Origin: Maribacter sp.
GTDB taxonomy: Bacteria > Bacteroidota > Bacteroidia > Flavobacteriales > Flavobacteriaceae
Reading direction: 5' to 3'
DNA: 18,874 nt
NCBI GenBank assembly: GCA_003232155.1
Contig: QILY01000102.1
Coordinates: forward strand, 1-18,874
Part shown: in pieces, positions 1 through 8,152 of the stretch
Numbering within the stretch: position 1 is the first letter of the stretch
How the letters are laid out: every line of letters starts with the position of its first letter
The notes under the pieces: model-generated
What the model was told of the DNA's origin: nothing
What the model saw: only the letters and a program-made list of their open reading frames with translations
Database searches by the model: none
Made by a program: the position numbers and the translations under genes

Positions 1-675
1 GGAATCCGTCGAAAGGCAAAAGTAAAGGAAGACCTAGAATTTTATTCTGTAATGCGTTCTGTGCGAGCAATTGAACATAGTGATGTTTGCTTGTTGTTGT
101 TAGATGCCACTCGTGGTTTTGATGGTCAAGTTGCCAATATTTTTTGGTTGGCACAACGTAATAATAAGGGCATTGTAATTCTTGTCAATAAGTGGGATTT
201 GGTCAAAGACAAGGAAACCAATACCATGAAACAATATACCCAAAAGATAAAACAGGCTATTGAGCCTTTTACCGATGTGCCTATCCTCTTTATTTCAGTA
301 TTGACCAAGCAACGTATTTTTAAGGCAATGGAAACTGCTGTTCAAGTATATAAAAACCGTAGTAATAAAATACAGACTCGAAAGTTCAATGATGTTATGT
401 TGCCTATCATTGAAAATTATCCTCCGCCAGCGTACAAAGGTAAATTTGTAAAAATTAAATTTTGCACACAATTACCAACACCATATCCGCAATTTGCTTT
501 CTTCTGTAATTTGCCACAATATGTACGTGAGCCCTATAAGCGGTACTTAGAAAATCAATTACGCGAGAACTTTGATTTATTTTTATGCGGAAGAAGTAAC
601 ACGAACTATGTTATGGTTTTGTTAAACCCGGGTTATGCATTAGAAAATAACTTCATTATGGCACAAAAGCCATAA
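1..675 (+). CDS. der: GTPase Der (EngA), C-terminal part, 5' end outside window
   Basis: The open frame runs from base 1 to the TAA at 673-675, giving 224 residues. Der is usually about 430-440 residues, so about half is missing to the left. It is an essential double-GTPase that acts in 50S ribosomal subunit assembly. The visible part begins inside the second G domain: the stretch GIRRKAKVKEDLEFYSVMR follows switch II, DATRGFDGQ comes next, and the G4 motif NKWDL lies at about residues 63-67. The last 110 or so residues (from about KFNDVMLPIIENYPPPAYKG) match the KH-like RNA-binding domain that ends Der proteins. The Met at base 52 is internal, because the reading frame and the family sequence continue upstream of it. 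The downstream gene is convergent. Identification is very secure; only the 5' half is unseen. Confidence 0.97.
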   Translation, partial: GIRRKAKVKEDLEFYSVMRSVRAIEHSDVCLLLLDATRGFDGQVANIFWLAQRNNKGIVILVNKWDLVKDKETNTMKQYTQKIKQAIEPFTDVPILFISVLTKQRIFKAMETAVQVYKNRSNKIQTRKFNDVMLPIIENYPPPAYKGKFVKIKFCTQLPTPYPQFAFFCNLPQYVREPYKRYLENQLRENFDLFLCGRSNTNYVMVLLNPGYALENNFIMAQKP

Positions 676-680
676 TTCCT

Positions 681-719
681 GCCCGTCCGGTTTACCTGCC
701 GTAGGCATGGCAGGCGGGC
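681..719. repeat. palindromic intergenic repeat after der
   Basis: Two nested inverted repeats are visible: GCCCG (681-685) with CGGGC (715-719), and CCTGCC (695-700) with GGCAGG (709-714). The inner part resembles the CCTGCCTG/CAGGCAGG palindrome inside the mobile elements at 8685-8853 and 17155-17361. It could act as an RNA hairpin at the 3' end of der, but no U-tract follows, so it is called a repeat and not a terminator. Confidence 0.6.
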
Positions 720-774
720 TCGGTGCCAAACAAAAACTCAAGACGAGTTCAATTGTGTGTTTTAATGGTAGGTG

Positions 775-852
775 TTATAATTGTACTTTAATTTTGATAA
801 GTTCGGCTTTTATACGTTCTAGCTTTTCGATTATCTCAAAATTTTCAAGCGT
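775..852 (-). pseudogene. out-of-frame C-terminal tail of the MerR-family gene
   Basis: Dropping one A from the A7 run at 852-858 lets the frame continue from ...LKQEK into TLENFEIIEKLERIK and on through AELIKIKVQL to a TAA at 775-777. This adds a charged amphipathic helix and brings the total to 107 residues, the length expected for the group. The tail keeps a coding-like heptad character although it is out of frame with the 84-residue product, which argues for a very recent lesion or a sequence error. Confidence 0.75.
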
Positions 853-1099
853 TTTTTTCTTGCTTCAAATGTGTTTTGGCGCCTTCTAAAGTAAAGCCAC
901 GTTCTTTGACCAAATGAAATATCAATTGTAGATTTTTAATATCTTCAGGAGTGAACTTACGATTGCCTTTAGCATTTTTCTTAGGCTTAAGTACATTAAA
1001 TTCTTTTTCCCAAAAACGTATTAATGAAGTGTTCACATCAAAAGCTTTGGCTACTTCGCCAATACCGTAATATCGTTTTTCAGGTAACTCTATATACAT
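845..1099 (-). CDS. MerR-family regulator, apparently frameshifted near the C-terminus
   Basis: 84 residues as read. The N-terminal MerR-type winged helix-turn-helix is clear: YYGIGEVAKAFDVNTSLIRFW, then the wing region with KGNRKFTPEDI. Proteins of this short flavobacterial MerR group are, from memory of the family, about 107-110 residues with a C-terminal helix. Here the frame closes early at TGA (845-847), just after a run of seven A (852-858 on the plus strand as T). Reading with one A fewer restores a family-like tail that ends at 775. Its ATG shares one base (TAATG) with the stop codon of the upstream M23 peptidase gene, so the two are co-transcribed and probably translationally coupled. 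The effector and target promoters are unknown. As it stands the protein lacks its last helix; this may be a sequencing indel, a true mutation or slippage. Confidence 0.85.
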   Translation of the reverse strand: MYIELPEKRYYGIGEVAKAFDVNTSLIRFWEKEFNVLKPKKNAKGNRKFTPEDIKNLQLIFHLVKERGFTLEGAKTHLKQEKNA

Positions 1100-2076
1100 T
1101 AATCCAGCGATTGGTTTTCTTGATTTGCGTATTTCAACATATTCTCAAATTCTTTGGCCGATAAACTACCATAATAGAAATTGATAGGGTTAATTCTATT
1201 TTCACCTTTCCATACTTCATAATGCAAATGTGGTGCTTCTGAACGTCCTGTGCTTCCAACAAACCCGATAAGGTCGCCACGCTTTACTTTTTGCCCTTTC
1301 TTTACATTGTATTTGCTTAAATGCGCATAAAGGCTCATATAACTATACCCATGGTCAATACGAATATGTTTTCCATATCCTGAAGAATTATTATCTGCCC
1401 GCTTAATTTCACCGTCTCCTGAGGCATAAATAGGAGTGCCTCTTGGTGAGGTAAAATCCATACCGTAGTGCATTTTTCTTACCTTGGTGAACGGGTCTGT
1501 ACGCCAACCGTAACCTGATGCCATTCGTGCTAAGTCTGTATTGTTTATAGGTTGAATTGCCGGTATGGCCAATAATAACTTTTCTTTTTCTTTCGCTAAA
1601 AGCGCGATTTCCTCCAATGATTTTGATTGAATGGCCATCTGCTTTTTAATAATATCTAAACGTTTTGTAGTGGCAATCACCATTTCTGAATTATTAAAAC
1701 CTTCAAGTGATCTATAACGATTTATACCCCCAAACCCAGCTCGGCGTTGTTCTTCAGGAATAGGGTTGGCTTCAAAGTATAAGCGATATATATTATTGTC
1801 ACGATCTTCAATATTGGTCAGTACCTCTTCGATCTGCTCCATTTTTTTGTCTAGTAACTCAAATTGAAGCTCATAGTTTTTAAGTTCACGTGCTAAAGAG
1901 AGTTCTCTTGGAGTATTTAAGAAGTTGGTGTTCAGTAAAAGGATAAGAGCTATTAACCCAAAGAAAAAGGCACCTAAAAAAAACAGACCTATGTTTCGAT
2001 ATTTTCTCGATTTTTTAGGTTCTATCTTTCGATATGAAAGAGTGTCTGGATCGTAATAATATTTTACTTTAGACAT
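1099..2076 (-). CDS. membrane-anchored M23 family metallopeptidase
   Basis: 325 residues. Short basic cytoplasmic N-terminus, one membrane helix at about 30-50, a coiled coil at about 57-90 and further helical segment to about 170, then an M23 (LytM-type) domain at about 185-300. The zinc-binding and catalytic pattern is present: H203xxxD207 (HYGMD), H252 (AHL) and H283-L-H285 (HLH). The full set suggests an active endopeptidase that cuts peptidoglycan cross-links in the periplasm, although coiled-coil M23 proteins can also act as amidase activators. The N-terminal motif YYYDPDTLSYRKIE is typical of the Bacteroidota version. First gene of a two-gene operon with the MerR regulator, its stop overlapping the next start by one base. 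It diverges from alaS across 104 bp. No recognised gene symbol. Confidence 0.93.
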   Translation of the reverse strand: MSKVKYYYDPDTLSYRKIEPKKSRKYRNIGLFFLGAFFFGLIALILLLNTNFLNTPRELSLARELKNYELQFELLDKKMEQIEEVLTNIEDRDNNIYRLYFEANPIPEEQRRAGFGGINRYRSLEGFNNSEMVIATTKRLDIIKKQMAIQSKSLEEIALLAKEKEKLLLAIPAIQPINNTDLARMASGYGWRTDPFTKVRKMHYGMDFTSPRGTPIYASGDGEIKRADNNSSGYGKHIRIDHGYSYMSLYAHLSKYNVKKGQKVKRGDLIGFVGSTGRSEAPHLHYEVWKGENRINPINFYYGSLSAKEFENMLKYANQENQSLD

Positions 2077-2180
2077 AAATGTATTTTGTTCTATTTTTGT
2101 GCATTCGTTCTATCAAAACAAACAAATATAAAAATTGTTTTGTAGAAATCGTTAAAATTTGTGAAACCATACCAATTTCT

Positions 2181-4793
2181 ATGACTTCAAAGGAAATCAG
2201 AAGCCAATTTTTAAACTTTTTTGAAGAAAAAGAGCACAAGATTGTTGCTTCTGCCCCTATGGTTATCAAAGATGACCCAACCCTTATGTTCACCAATGCC
2301 GGAATGAACCAATTCAAAGCGTTCTTTTTGGGTAATAGCGTAGCTAAAAATTCTCGAGTTGCCGATTCGCAAAAATGCCTCCGCGTAAGTGGAAAGCATA
2401 ATGACTTAGAAGAAGTAGGTAAAGACACCTATCACCATACAATGTTCGAGATGCTGGGTAACTGGAGTTTTGGTGATTACTTTAAGAAGGATGCGATCCA
2501 ATGGGCATGGGAGTTCTTAACAGAAGTTTGCAAAATTGATAAAAACAGCCTATATGTTTCTGTTTTTGAAGGAAGCGATGATGCCGATAACCTTAAAATG
2601 GATTCTGAAGCTTTTGATTTATGGAAAGCTATTGTGCCTGAAGATAGAATCATCATGGGCAATAAAAAGGATAATTTTTGGGAAATGGGAGACCAAGGCC
2701 CATGTGGCCCATGTTCTGAAATACATGTAGATATTCGTTCTACAGAAGAAAAGGCAAAAGTGTCCGGAGCTTCTTTGGTCAACCAAGACCATCCGTTAGT
2801 CGTTGAGATATGGAATTTGGTTTTCATGCAATACAACCGAAAAGCTGATGGAAGTTTAGAAGGGCTACCTGCTAAACATGTAGATACGGGAATGGGTTTT
2901 GAACGCTTGTGTATGGCATTACAAGGCGTTGAATCGAATTACGACACTGATATTTTTACACCCATTATTCGAGAAATAGAAACCATTACCAATTCAAAAT
3001 ATGGTAAAGAAGAAGAGAGTGATATCGCAATTCGTGTTATTGCTGATCATATACGTGCGGTTTCTTTTTCTATTGCTGATGGTCAACTGCCTAGCAATAC
3101 AGGTGCTGGTTATGTGATACGTAGAATTTTACGAAGAGCAATTCGCTATGGTTTTACTTTTCTAGACACTAAAAATCCTTTTATGTATCGTTTGGTGAAT
3201 GTGTTAACGAATACAATGGGTGATGCATTTCCAGAATTAAAAGAGCAGCGTCAACTTATTGAAAATGTTATCAAGGAAGAAGAAAATTCTTTTTTAAATA
3301 CCTTAGAACAAGGTTTAGTACTATTAGATACTGTAATCAATGATACTAAAGGAAAAGAAGTTGATGGCAGAAAAGCTTTTGAACTTTATGATACTTACGG
3401 TTTCCCTATTGATCTTACAGCTTTAATTTTAAGCGAAAAAGGATATACTTTAGATGAAAAAGGTTTTGAAACCGCAATGCAAGAACAGAAGAATCGTTCT
3501 CGTTCTGCTTCTGAAACCTCGAAAGAAGACTGGGTAGTTTTAGATAATATTGAGCAAGAATTTGTTGGGTATGACATTTTAGAAGCCAATGTGAATTTGG
3601 TAAAATACAGAAAAATAACCTCTAAAAAAGAAGGGGAACAATATCAGATGGTATTTAATTTGACTCCGTTTTATGCTGAAGGTGGCGGCCAAGTAGGTGA
3701 TAAAGGGTGTTTAGAGGCTTCTAACGGAGATGTGGTCTATATTATTGATACAAAGAGGGAGAACAATGAAATTGTACACTTTTCAAAGAAGCTTCCAAAA
3801 AAGATAGCGGGTGACTTTAAAGCTGTAGTAGATAAAAAACAACGCCAAAGAACGGAAGCGAACCATACGGCTACGCATTTGTTGCATCAAGCTTTACGAG
3901 AGGTTTTGGGTACGCATGTGGAACAAAAAGGATCTGCAGTACATTCAAAATATTTACGGTTTGATTTTTCTCATTTTTCAAAGTTGACCGTAGATGAGCT
4001 TCGAGCAGTTGAAGGTTTTGTAAACGCTCGAATTGAAGGGCAATTGCCTTTTCAAGAAAATAGAGACGTACCTATGGCCGATGCTGTAAAAGAAGGCGCA
4101 ATGGCTTTATTTGGTGAAAAATATGGAGATGCCGTTAGAACAGTGCGTTTTGGACAATCTATTGAGCTTTGTGGAGGTACTCATGTTAAGAATACAGGTG
4201 ATATATGGCATTTTAAGATTAAATCTGAAGGAGCAGTGGCAGCTGGAATACGAAGAATTGAAGCCATTACTTCTGATGCGGTGAAAGATTTCTATTTTGA
4301 GAACAATAGAGCTCTTTATGAAATAAAAGATATTTTAAATAATGCCCAAGACCCCATAAAAGCTGTCGTTTCACTACAGGAAGAAAACGCCAAATTAAAG
4401 AAAGAGGTCGAGCAGCTTTTAAAGCACAAAGCCAAAAATTTGAAAGGAGATTTGACGCTTCAGTTAGAAGGAATAAACGAAGTGCAATTTTTAGCAAAGA
4501 AGATTGATTTAGATGCTGCGGGTATTAAAGACCTTTCCTTCGAAATGGGAAGAAATAAAGATAATCTCTTTCTTCTCTTTGGAACCGAACAAAATGGTAA
4601 AGCCTTGCTTTCGTGCTATATCTCAAAAGAATTGGTGGCTTCAAAAAACCTAAATGCTGGAACTATTGTTCGTGAGCTAGGTAAATACATTCAAGGTGGT
4701 GGTGGTGGACAACCGTTTTATGCTACTGCTGGCGGTAAAAACCCTGATGGGATTGCTGAAGCTTTAGAGAAGGCGAAGGAGTATTTGAAATAG
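2181..4793 (+). CDS. alaS: alanine--tRNA ligase (AlaRS)
   Basis: 870 residues from the ATG at 2181, the usual length. Charges tRNA-Ala in the cytoplasm and clears mischarged Ser/Gly. The class II catalytic core is at the N-terminus (TSKEIRSQFLNFF, then APMVIKDDPTLMFTNAGMNQF and RVSGKHNDLEEVG), followed by the tRNA-recognition domain, the editing domain with the zinc set H562xxxH566 (HTATH) and C664GGTH668, a coiled coil at about 730-755, and the C-terminal oligomerisation domain with the glycine-rich GGGGGQPF at about 839-846. The open frame extends upstream to 2079, but those 34 residues do not resemble AlaRS, and the family N-terminus (TSKEIRSQF) begins just after the Met at 2181. Divergent from the M23 gene; a GSCFA gene follows after 201 nt. 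Confidence 0.98.
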   Translation: MTSKEIRSQFLNFFEEKEHKIVASAPMVIKDDPTLMFTNAGMNQFKAFFLGNSVAKNSRVADSQKCLRVSGKHNDLEEVGKDTYHHTMFEMLGNWSFGDYFKKDAIQWAWEFLTEVCKIDKNSLYVSVFEGSDDADNLKMDSEAFDLWKAIVPEDRIIMGNKKDNFWEMGDQGPCGPCSEIHVDIRSTEEKAKVSGASLVNQDHPLVVEIWNLVFMQYNRKADGSLEGLPAKHVDTGMGFERLCMALQGVESNYDTDIFTPIIREIETITNSKYGKEEESDIAIRVIADHIRAVSFSIADGQLPSNTGAGYVIRRILRRAIRYGFTFLDTKNPFMYRLVNVLTNTMGDAFPELKEQRQLIENVIKEEENSFLNTLEQGLVLLDTVINDTKGKEVDGRKAFELYDTYGFPIDLTALILSEKGYTLDEKGFETAMQEQKNRSRSASETSKEDWVVLDNIEQEFVGYDILEANVNLVKYRKITSKKEGEQYQMVFNLTPFYAEGGGQVGDKGCLEASNGDVVYIIDTKRENNEIVHFSKKLPKKIAGDFKAVVDKKQRQRTEANHTATHLLHQALREVLGTHVEQKGSAVHSKYLRFDFSHFSKLTVDELRAVEGFVNARIEGQLPFQENRDVPMADAVKEGAMALFGEKYGDAVRTVRFGQSIELCGGTHVKNTGDIWHFKIKSEGAVAAGIRRIEAITSDAVKDFYFENNRALYEIKDILNNAQDPIKAVVSLQEENAKLKKEVEQLLKHKAKNLKGDLTLQLEGINEVQFLAKKIDLDAAGIKDLSFEMGRNKDNLFLLFGTEQNGKALLSCYISKELVASKNLNAGTIVRELGKYIQGGGGGQPFYATAGGKNPDGIAEALEKAKEYLK

Positions 4794-4827
4794 GTAAAAG
4801 AGTTAAAAACGCAAAAAGCTAAAAGCT

Positions 4828-4870
4828 CCTCCCTTTAGAAAAAGGGAGGTGGGTTTTGCCAAAGGCAAAA
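4828..4870 (+). terminator. probable terminator / hairpin pair after alaS
   Basis: A 9-bp perfect stem, CCTCCCTTT (4828-4836) with AAAGGGAGG (4841-4849) and loop AGAA, is followed by TGGGTTTT. A second 7-bp hairpin follows at once: TTTTGCC (4854-4860), AAA, GGCAAAA (4864-4870). It sits 34 nt after the alaS stop. The U-tract is short, so it could also be just the first part of the repeat-like sequence that fills the alaS-GSCFA gap. Confidence 0.5.
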
Positions 4871-4990
4871 GTCGGAAGGTTTGAAAGCCCAAACCTTGAG
4901 AGTAAAAAACGAAGGCTCGGGCTTCACCTCCCCTTTCTTCCGCAAGCGAAATTCATTCCCCTGCTTGAAAAAGAAGAGGAACTTAAAGTA
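4871..4990. repeat. probable dispersed intergenic repeat between alaS and the GSCFA gene
   Basis: C/T-rich stretch with CACCTCCCCTTTC at 4925-4937, pairing imperfectly with GGGAGGTGGG at 4844-4853. It is denser in GC than its surroundings. The style (hairpin, GGTGGGTTTTGCC, AAAGTCGGAAGG) resembles dispersed non-coding repeats of flavobacterial genomes. No second full copy is in this window, so the repeat status is inferred. Confidence 0.35.
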
Positions 4991-4994
4991 GATT

Positions 4995-5951
4995 ATGAAA
5001 CTTCAAACCAACATCCCTTTAAAACCAGAGGAAAACCAAATTGACTATCAAAGTCAAGTGTTGATTTTGGGCTCTTGTTTTGCAGAGAATATGGCTGCGA
5101 AATTGGACTATTTTAAGTTTCGATCAATACAAAATCCGTTTGGGATATTGTTTCATCCTGCAGCTATTGAAAATATAGTGACAAGGGCTGTTCAAGGTAA
5201 AAGCTATACTGAATCTGAAGTATTTTTTAAAAATGAACGGTGGCATTGTTTTGATGCACATTCTGATTTGAGTGACACATCTAAAGAAAATCTTCTTGAA
5301 AAATTAAACTCAGGTTTAGAGAAAACAAATCAACAAATTGCCAAATCAACACATATTATTATCACCTTGGGCACAGCTTGGATTTATAAACATAACAAGA
5401 GTAATAATGTAGTTGCCAATTGCCATAAGGTTTCGCAAAAAGAATTTTCTAAAGAATTATTGGCTGTTCAAGTTATTCAGAATAGTTTAGAGAAAATAAT
5501 TACGTTGGTGAAATCTGTAAACAAAAATGCGCAGTTTATTTTCACGGTGTCGCCTGTAAGACATCTGAAAGATGGTTTTATTGAAAATCAACAGAGTAAG
5601 GCACATTTGATTACAGCGCTTCATCAAATCATTAAAACTTCGTATTTCACACCTCGTATTTCGTACTTTTTTTCCTATGAAATCATGATGGACGAATTAA
5701 GAGAGTATCGTTTTTATGAAACTGATATGGTGCACCCCAACCAATTGGCCATTGATTATATTTGGGAGAAATTTTTTGAAGTTTGGATAGCACCTAAGGC
5801 ACATCCTACAATGGAAAAAGTTGATGCTATACAGAAGGGGTTACAACATCGTCCTTTTAATTCTAATTCATTACAACATCAAAAGTTTTTAAAAGCCCTC
5901 GAAGAGAAAATTACGTATCTTCAACAGGAGTATTCGTTTATGGACTTCTAG
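4995..5951 (+). CDS. GSCFA domain-containing protein (SGNH-hydrolase-like)
   Basis: 318 residues. Carries the motif that names the family, GSCFAEN, at residues 26-32 at the end of a predicted first beta strand. Further SGNH/GDSL-like blocks are GTAWIY (126-131), SPVRH (186-190) and D244MVH247PN. A Ser in block I plus a late Asp/His pair fits a serine-hydrolase fold, but the substrate of GSCFA proteins is not established. No signal peptide or membrane helix is seen, so it is probably cytoplasmic. It lies downstream of alaS in the same direction with 201 nt between, including a hairpin, so co-transcription is uncertain. It is convergent with the hydroxylase gene. The start at 4995 is the first Met before the conserved strand. 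Confidence 0.9.
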   Translation: MKLQTNIPLKPEENQIDYQSQVLILGSCFAENMAAKLDYFKFRSIQNPFGILFHPAAIENIVTRAVQGKSYTESEVFFKNERWHCFDAHSDLSDTSKENLLEKLNSGLEKTNQQIAKSTHIIITLGTAWIYKHNKSNNVVANCHKVSQKEFSKELLAVQVIQNSLEKIITLVKSVNKNAQFIFTVSPVRHLKDGFIENQQSKAHLITALHQIIKTSYFTPRISYFFSYEIMMDELREYRFYETDMVHPNQLAIDYIWEKFFEVWIAPKAHPTMEKVDAIQKGLQHRPFNSNSLQHQKFLKALEEKITYLQQEYSFMDF

Positions 5952-5963
5952 ATTTTTCGTTTT

Positions 5964-6066
5964 CGTCTTTGCGAGGAGCACTCTAGGAGGTTAGAATTGT
6001 TTAAAAGTAAAATACGACGCGGCAATCTGTTTGTTTCGTGTTTCTAAGCTACAGATTGCTTCGCTG
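5964..6066. repeat. degenerate palindromic repeat between convergent genes
   Basis: The 306-nt gap between the GSCFA gene and the hydroxylase gene has no convincing gene. It contains an inverted repeat, GCAATCTGT (6022-6030) with ACAGATTGC (6051-6059), perfect over 9 bp, plus GTCTTTGCGAGGAGCA upstream. Together these look like a decayed copy of a dispersed GCGAGGAG...CAATCTGT...ACAGATTGC repeat known to me from other flavobacterial genomes. No clear terminator for either convergent gene was found in the gap. Confidence 0.5.
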
Positions 6067-6257
6067 AAACGCTTTATAATAAGATTAAGGAAACAGTCAA
6101 TACTTCCTTAATGAGAAAAGTAGAAGCATCTACCTTAAAAAGTAATGCTCAAAATAGATTGATAAGCGAACTATCAAAGTTTTATATTTTGACCCATTCT
6201 ATGGGATGGACGCTGGTTTACAAAAGTCAAAAAGTAAATAAATCAGACGATATAAAG

Positions 6258-8009
6258 TTAGCTGACCAAACTTTCATCAACTAAGGCCAATCCATCATCG
6301 ATCAAATGTCCAACTTTAGGGTTGTTCAATTTTACGGTCATTAAATGGACTTCTATTTCTTTAGCAAAACCTGTATCATTATTGTTTTTTGCAAGCTCAT
6401 ACAATTCAACCGATAAAAGCCAATCAGTTTGAAATTCATTACAAATTTGATGAAATACTTTGTGTCTTGAAATAGTGGTGTTTACACCTTCTCTAAATTC
6501 TCTGACTTGGCGATAAAGGTTTTCTAATTGCTTTTGTTTACTTGATACTGCAATTTTAGATGCTGAAGATGAAATTTCATGGTTAACCAAATCGAAGCTA
6601 TTTAAATCAGCAGGGCCATTGAAAGCAGAAACAATATGTTCTCCAACCGCCATATTGTATAGGCGCTCATCTGATTTGAAAAGCACCTTGTCTTTGTGTG
6701 TTACGGTACAATCTTTAAAGATGATTAGGATAATTTTCCCCTTTAAATTTCGAGTTCCGGTAATGATTTCTCCACGTATTGTTATATCACCTTCAAATTC
6801 TAATGTAATGGTTTGTTCCTCAAAGATGTTGTAAGCTTTTAAGTCTCTCGGACTCATGTCTTCAATAGCAAGGTTAATTCCTTTTAATTTCCCTATAGGA
6901 GAACCAAAGCCATCGTAGTGATGTTTAGTGCTATGGCCTACTAATTCTTTTTCTCTAAAGGATAAAGCCGTTGATCCTATGGTTTGAAAAAATACAGGTT
7001 TGTTTTTATGTTGGATTACAGATTCAAATTTTCCTGAAATTTGTAGGCCTGTACTCAACTCTATTGTGCCTAACTTTTCTGAATGAATAAGCTTTTGAAT
7101 ACCACTCAAGCCACCGGTGCGAAGAGCCATGGTATTGGCAAATCCTTCTAAAACCTGACTTAGGTGTGCAAAATTGGGTGTTACGAACAGTTGCGGTTGG
7201 GGTTTGGTAATATCGAAAGAGGTGTGCGCCGCTTCAATAGAATAAGACACTTTTTTTACATCATCAGTCATACACCAAGCACTTTCTCCGATTGAAGATA
7301 AAAGACCTGCTCCATAAATCTTGGGTTGTTCGATAGAGCCGATTAATCCGTATTCTACTGTCCACCAATGTAGGTTTCTAATGAGTGCCATTTCACTGGG
7401 TTCATCCATATTCTGTTGCAATTCTTCAATATGCTTTTCAGCTTTGTCAATTTTAGATTGCGGTGTTCCTATTGCTTCTTTAATAATAGATAGGTGACGC
7501 ACTGCCTCGTATAATTCATAATCTTTAGCACTTGAAATTGCTTTTGAGCCAATCTCTCCGAAACGTCTTAAATATTCTGCATATTCAGGATTTGCAATAA
7601 TAGGGGCATGGCCAGCACCTTCATGAATAATGTCTGGCGCGGGCGTATATTCAATATGTTCTAATTGGCGTATGTCTGATGCAATGACCAATATATTATA
7701 AGCTTGAAATTCCATAAATGCTGAAGGCGGAATAAATCCGTCTACAGCAACAGCCGCCCAGCCAATTTCTTTCAAAATACGGTTCATACCGTACATGTTG
7801 GGAATATGATCAATAGATATACCTGTTTTATGAAGTCCGTCTAAATATGATTTATGAGCTACCTTACTTAGATAGTCTATATTCTTTCGCATTACATAGC
7901 GCCAAACAGCTTGGTCAATGGCAGAATATTCCTCATAATCTTGAGGCTTGATAAATTGCTTTAAATGTTCAGGAAGCTTATCTAAAATTGAATTGCCTTC
8001 GTACGCCAT
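6258..8009 (-). CDS. biopterin-dependent aromatic amino acid hydroxylase (phenylalanine 4-monooxygenase-like), long form
   Basis: 583 residues. The N-terminal half (about 30-300) is the tetrahydrobiopterin- and Fe(II)-dependent aromatic hydroxylase domain that converts phenylalanine to tyrosine with O2. The metal ligands stand in the expected motifs: PDIIH129EGAGH134AP for the two histidines and WWTVE219YGL for the glutamate. The remaining 280 or so residues are an extra C-terminal region that the short (about 260-300 residue) proteobacterial enzymes lack. It includes a beta-rich stretch near SGKFESVIQHK and ITIRGEIITGT and ends in helices. Long forms of this kind are common in Bacteroidota. 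Substrate choice (Phe versus Trp or Tyr) cannot be fixed from sequence. It is divergent from an Lrp/AsnC regulator with palindromes in the shared promoter, suggesting amino-acid-responsive control. Confidence 0.93.
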   Translation of the reverse strand: MAYEGNSILDKLPEHLKQFIKPQDYEEYSAIDQAVWRYVMRKNIDYLSKVAHKSYLDGLHKTGISIDHIPNMYGMNRILKEIGWAAVAVDGFIPPSAFMEFQAYNILVIASDIRQLEHIEYTPAPDIIHEGAGHAPIIANPEYAEYLRRFGEIGSKAISSAKDYELYEAVRHLSIIKEAIGTPQSKIDKAEKHIEELQQNMDEPSEMALIRNLHWWTVEYGLIGSIEQPKIYGAGLLSSIGESAWCMTDDVKKVSYSIEAAHTSFDITKPQPQLFVTPNFAHLSQVLEGFANTMALRTGGLSGIQKLIHSEKLGTIELSTGLQISGKFESVIQHKNKPVFFQTIGSTALSFREKELVGHSTKHHYDGFGSPIGKLKGINLAIEDMSPRDLKAYNIFEEQTITLEFEGDITIRGEIITGTRNLKGKIILIIFKDCTVTHKDKVLFKSDERLYNMAVGEHIVSAFNGPADLNSFDLVNHEISSSASKIAVSSKQKQLENLYRQVREFREGVNTTISRHKVFHQICNEFQTDWLLSVELYELAKNNNDTGFAKEIEVHLMTVKLNNPKVGHLIDDGLALVDESLVS

Positions 8010-8077
8010 TTTTTATAATATTTCTAATAAATATACATTTTTAAGATATATGAGCTGCATTTTATTATTGAATAAGT

Positions 8078-8117
8078 ATATATTCCTATTTTTTATCATA
8101 TATTAGGAATATATGAT
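8078..8117. promoter_or_regulatory. two overlapping inverted repeats, candidate Lrp/AsnC operator
   Basis: In the 143-nt gap between the divergent hydroxylase and Lrp/AsnC starts, ATATATTCCTA (8078-8088) is inverted at TAGGAATATAT (8104-8114), an 11-bp perfect arm. ATCATATAT (8095-8103) is inverted at ATATATGAT (8109-8117) around the 5-nt centre TAGGA. The second has the size and AT-rich centre usual for Lrp-type sites. A further ATATATGA copy lies near 8046-8053. Binding by the adjacent regulator is inferred from position. Confidence 0.55.
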
Positions 8118-8152
8118 ATTTTAGATGATAATAAGTCACATATTTGGGAAAG

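Noticed and set aside
707..889. 60-codon plus-strand frame after der
   Set aside because: Starts inside a palindromic repeat and is antisense to the MerR tail.
2079..2180. 34-codon N-terminal extension of alaS
   Set aside because: Does not resemble AlaRS. The family N-terminus starts at the Met at 2181, and the extension would begin within 3 nt of the divergent M23 start.
4856..5044. 62-codon frame between alaS and the GSCFA gene
   Set aside because: It lies in hairpin and repeat sequence and runs out of frame into the GSCFA gene; composition is not protein-like.
6111..6284. 57-codon plus-strand frame (MRKVEASTLKSNAQ...)
   Set aside because: Overlaps the end of the hydroxylase gene on the other strand, has no recognisable family and no promoter; kept as unproven.
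8144..8152. TTG start for the Lrp/AsnC gene
   Set aside because: ATG at 8153 has better leader spacing, and nothing conserved lies between the two.
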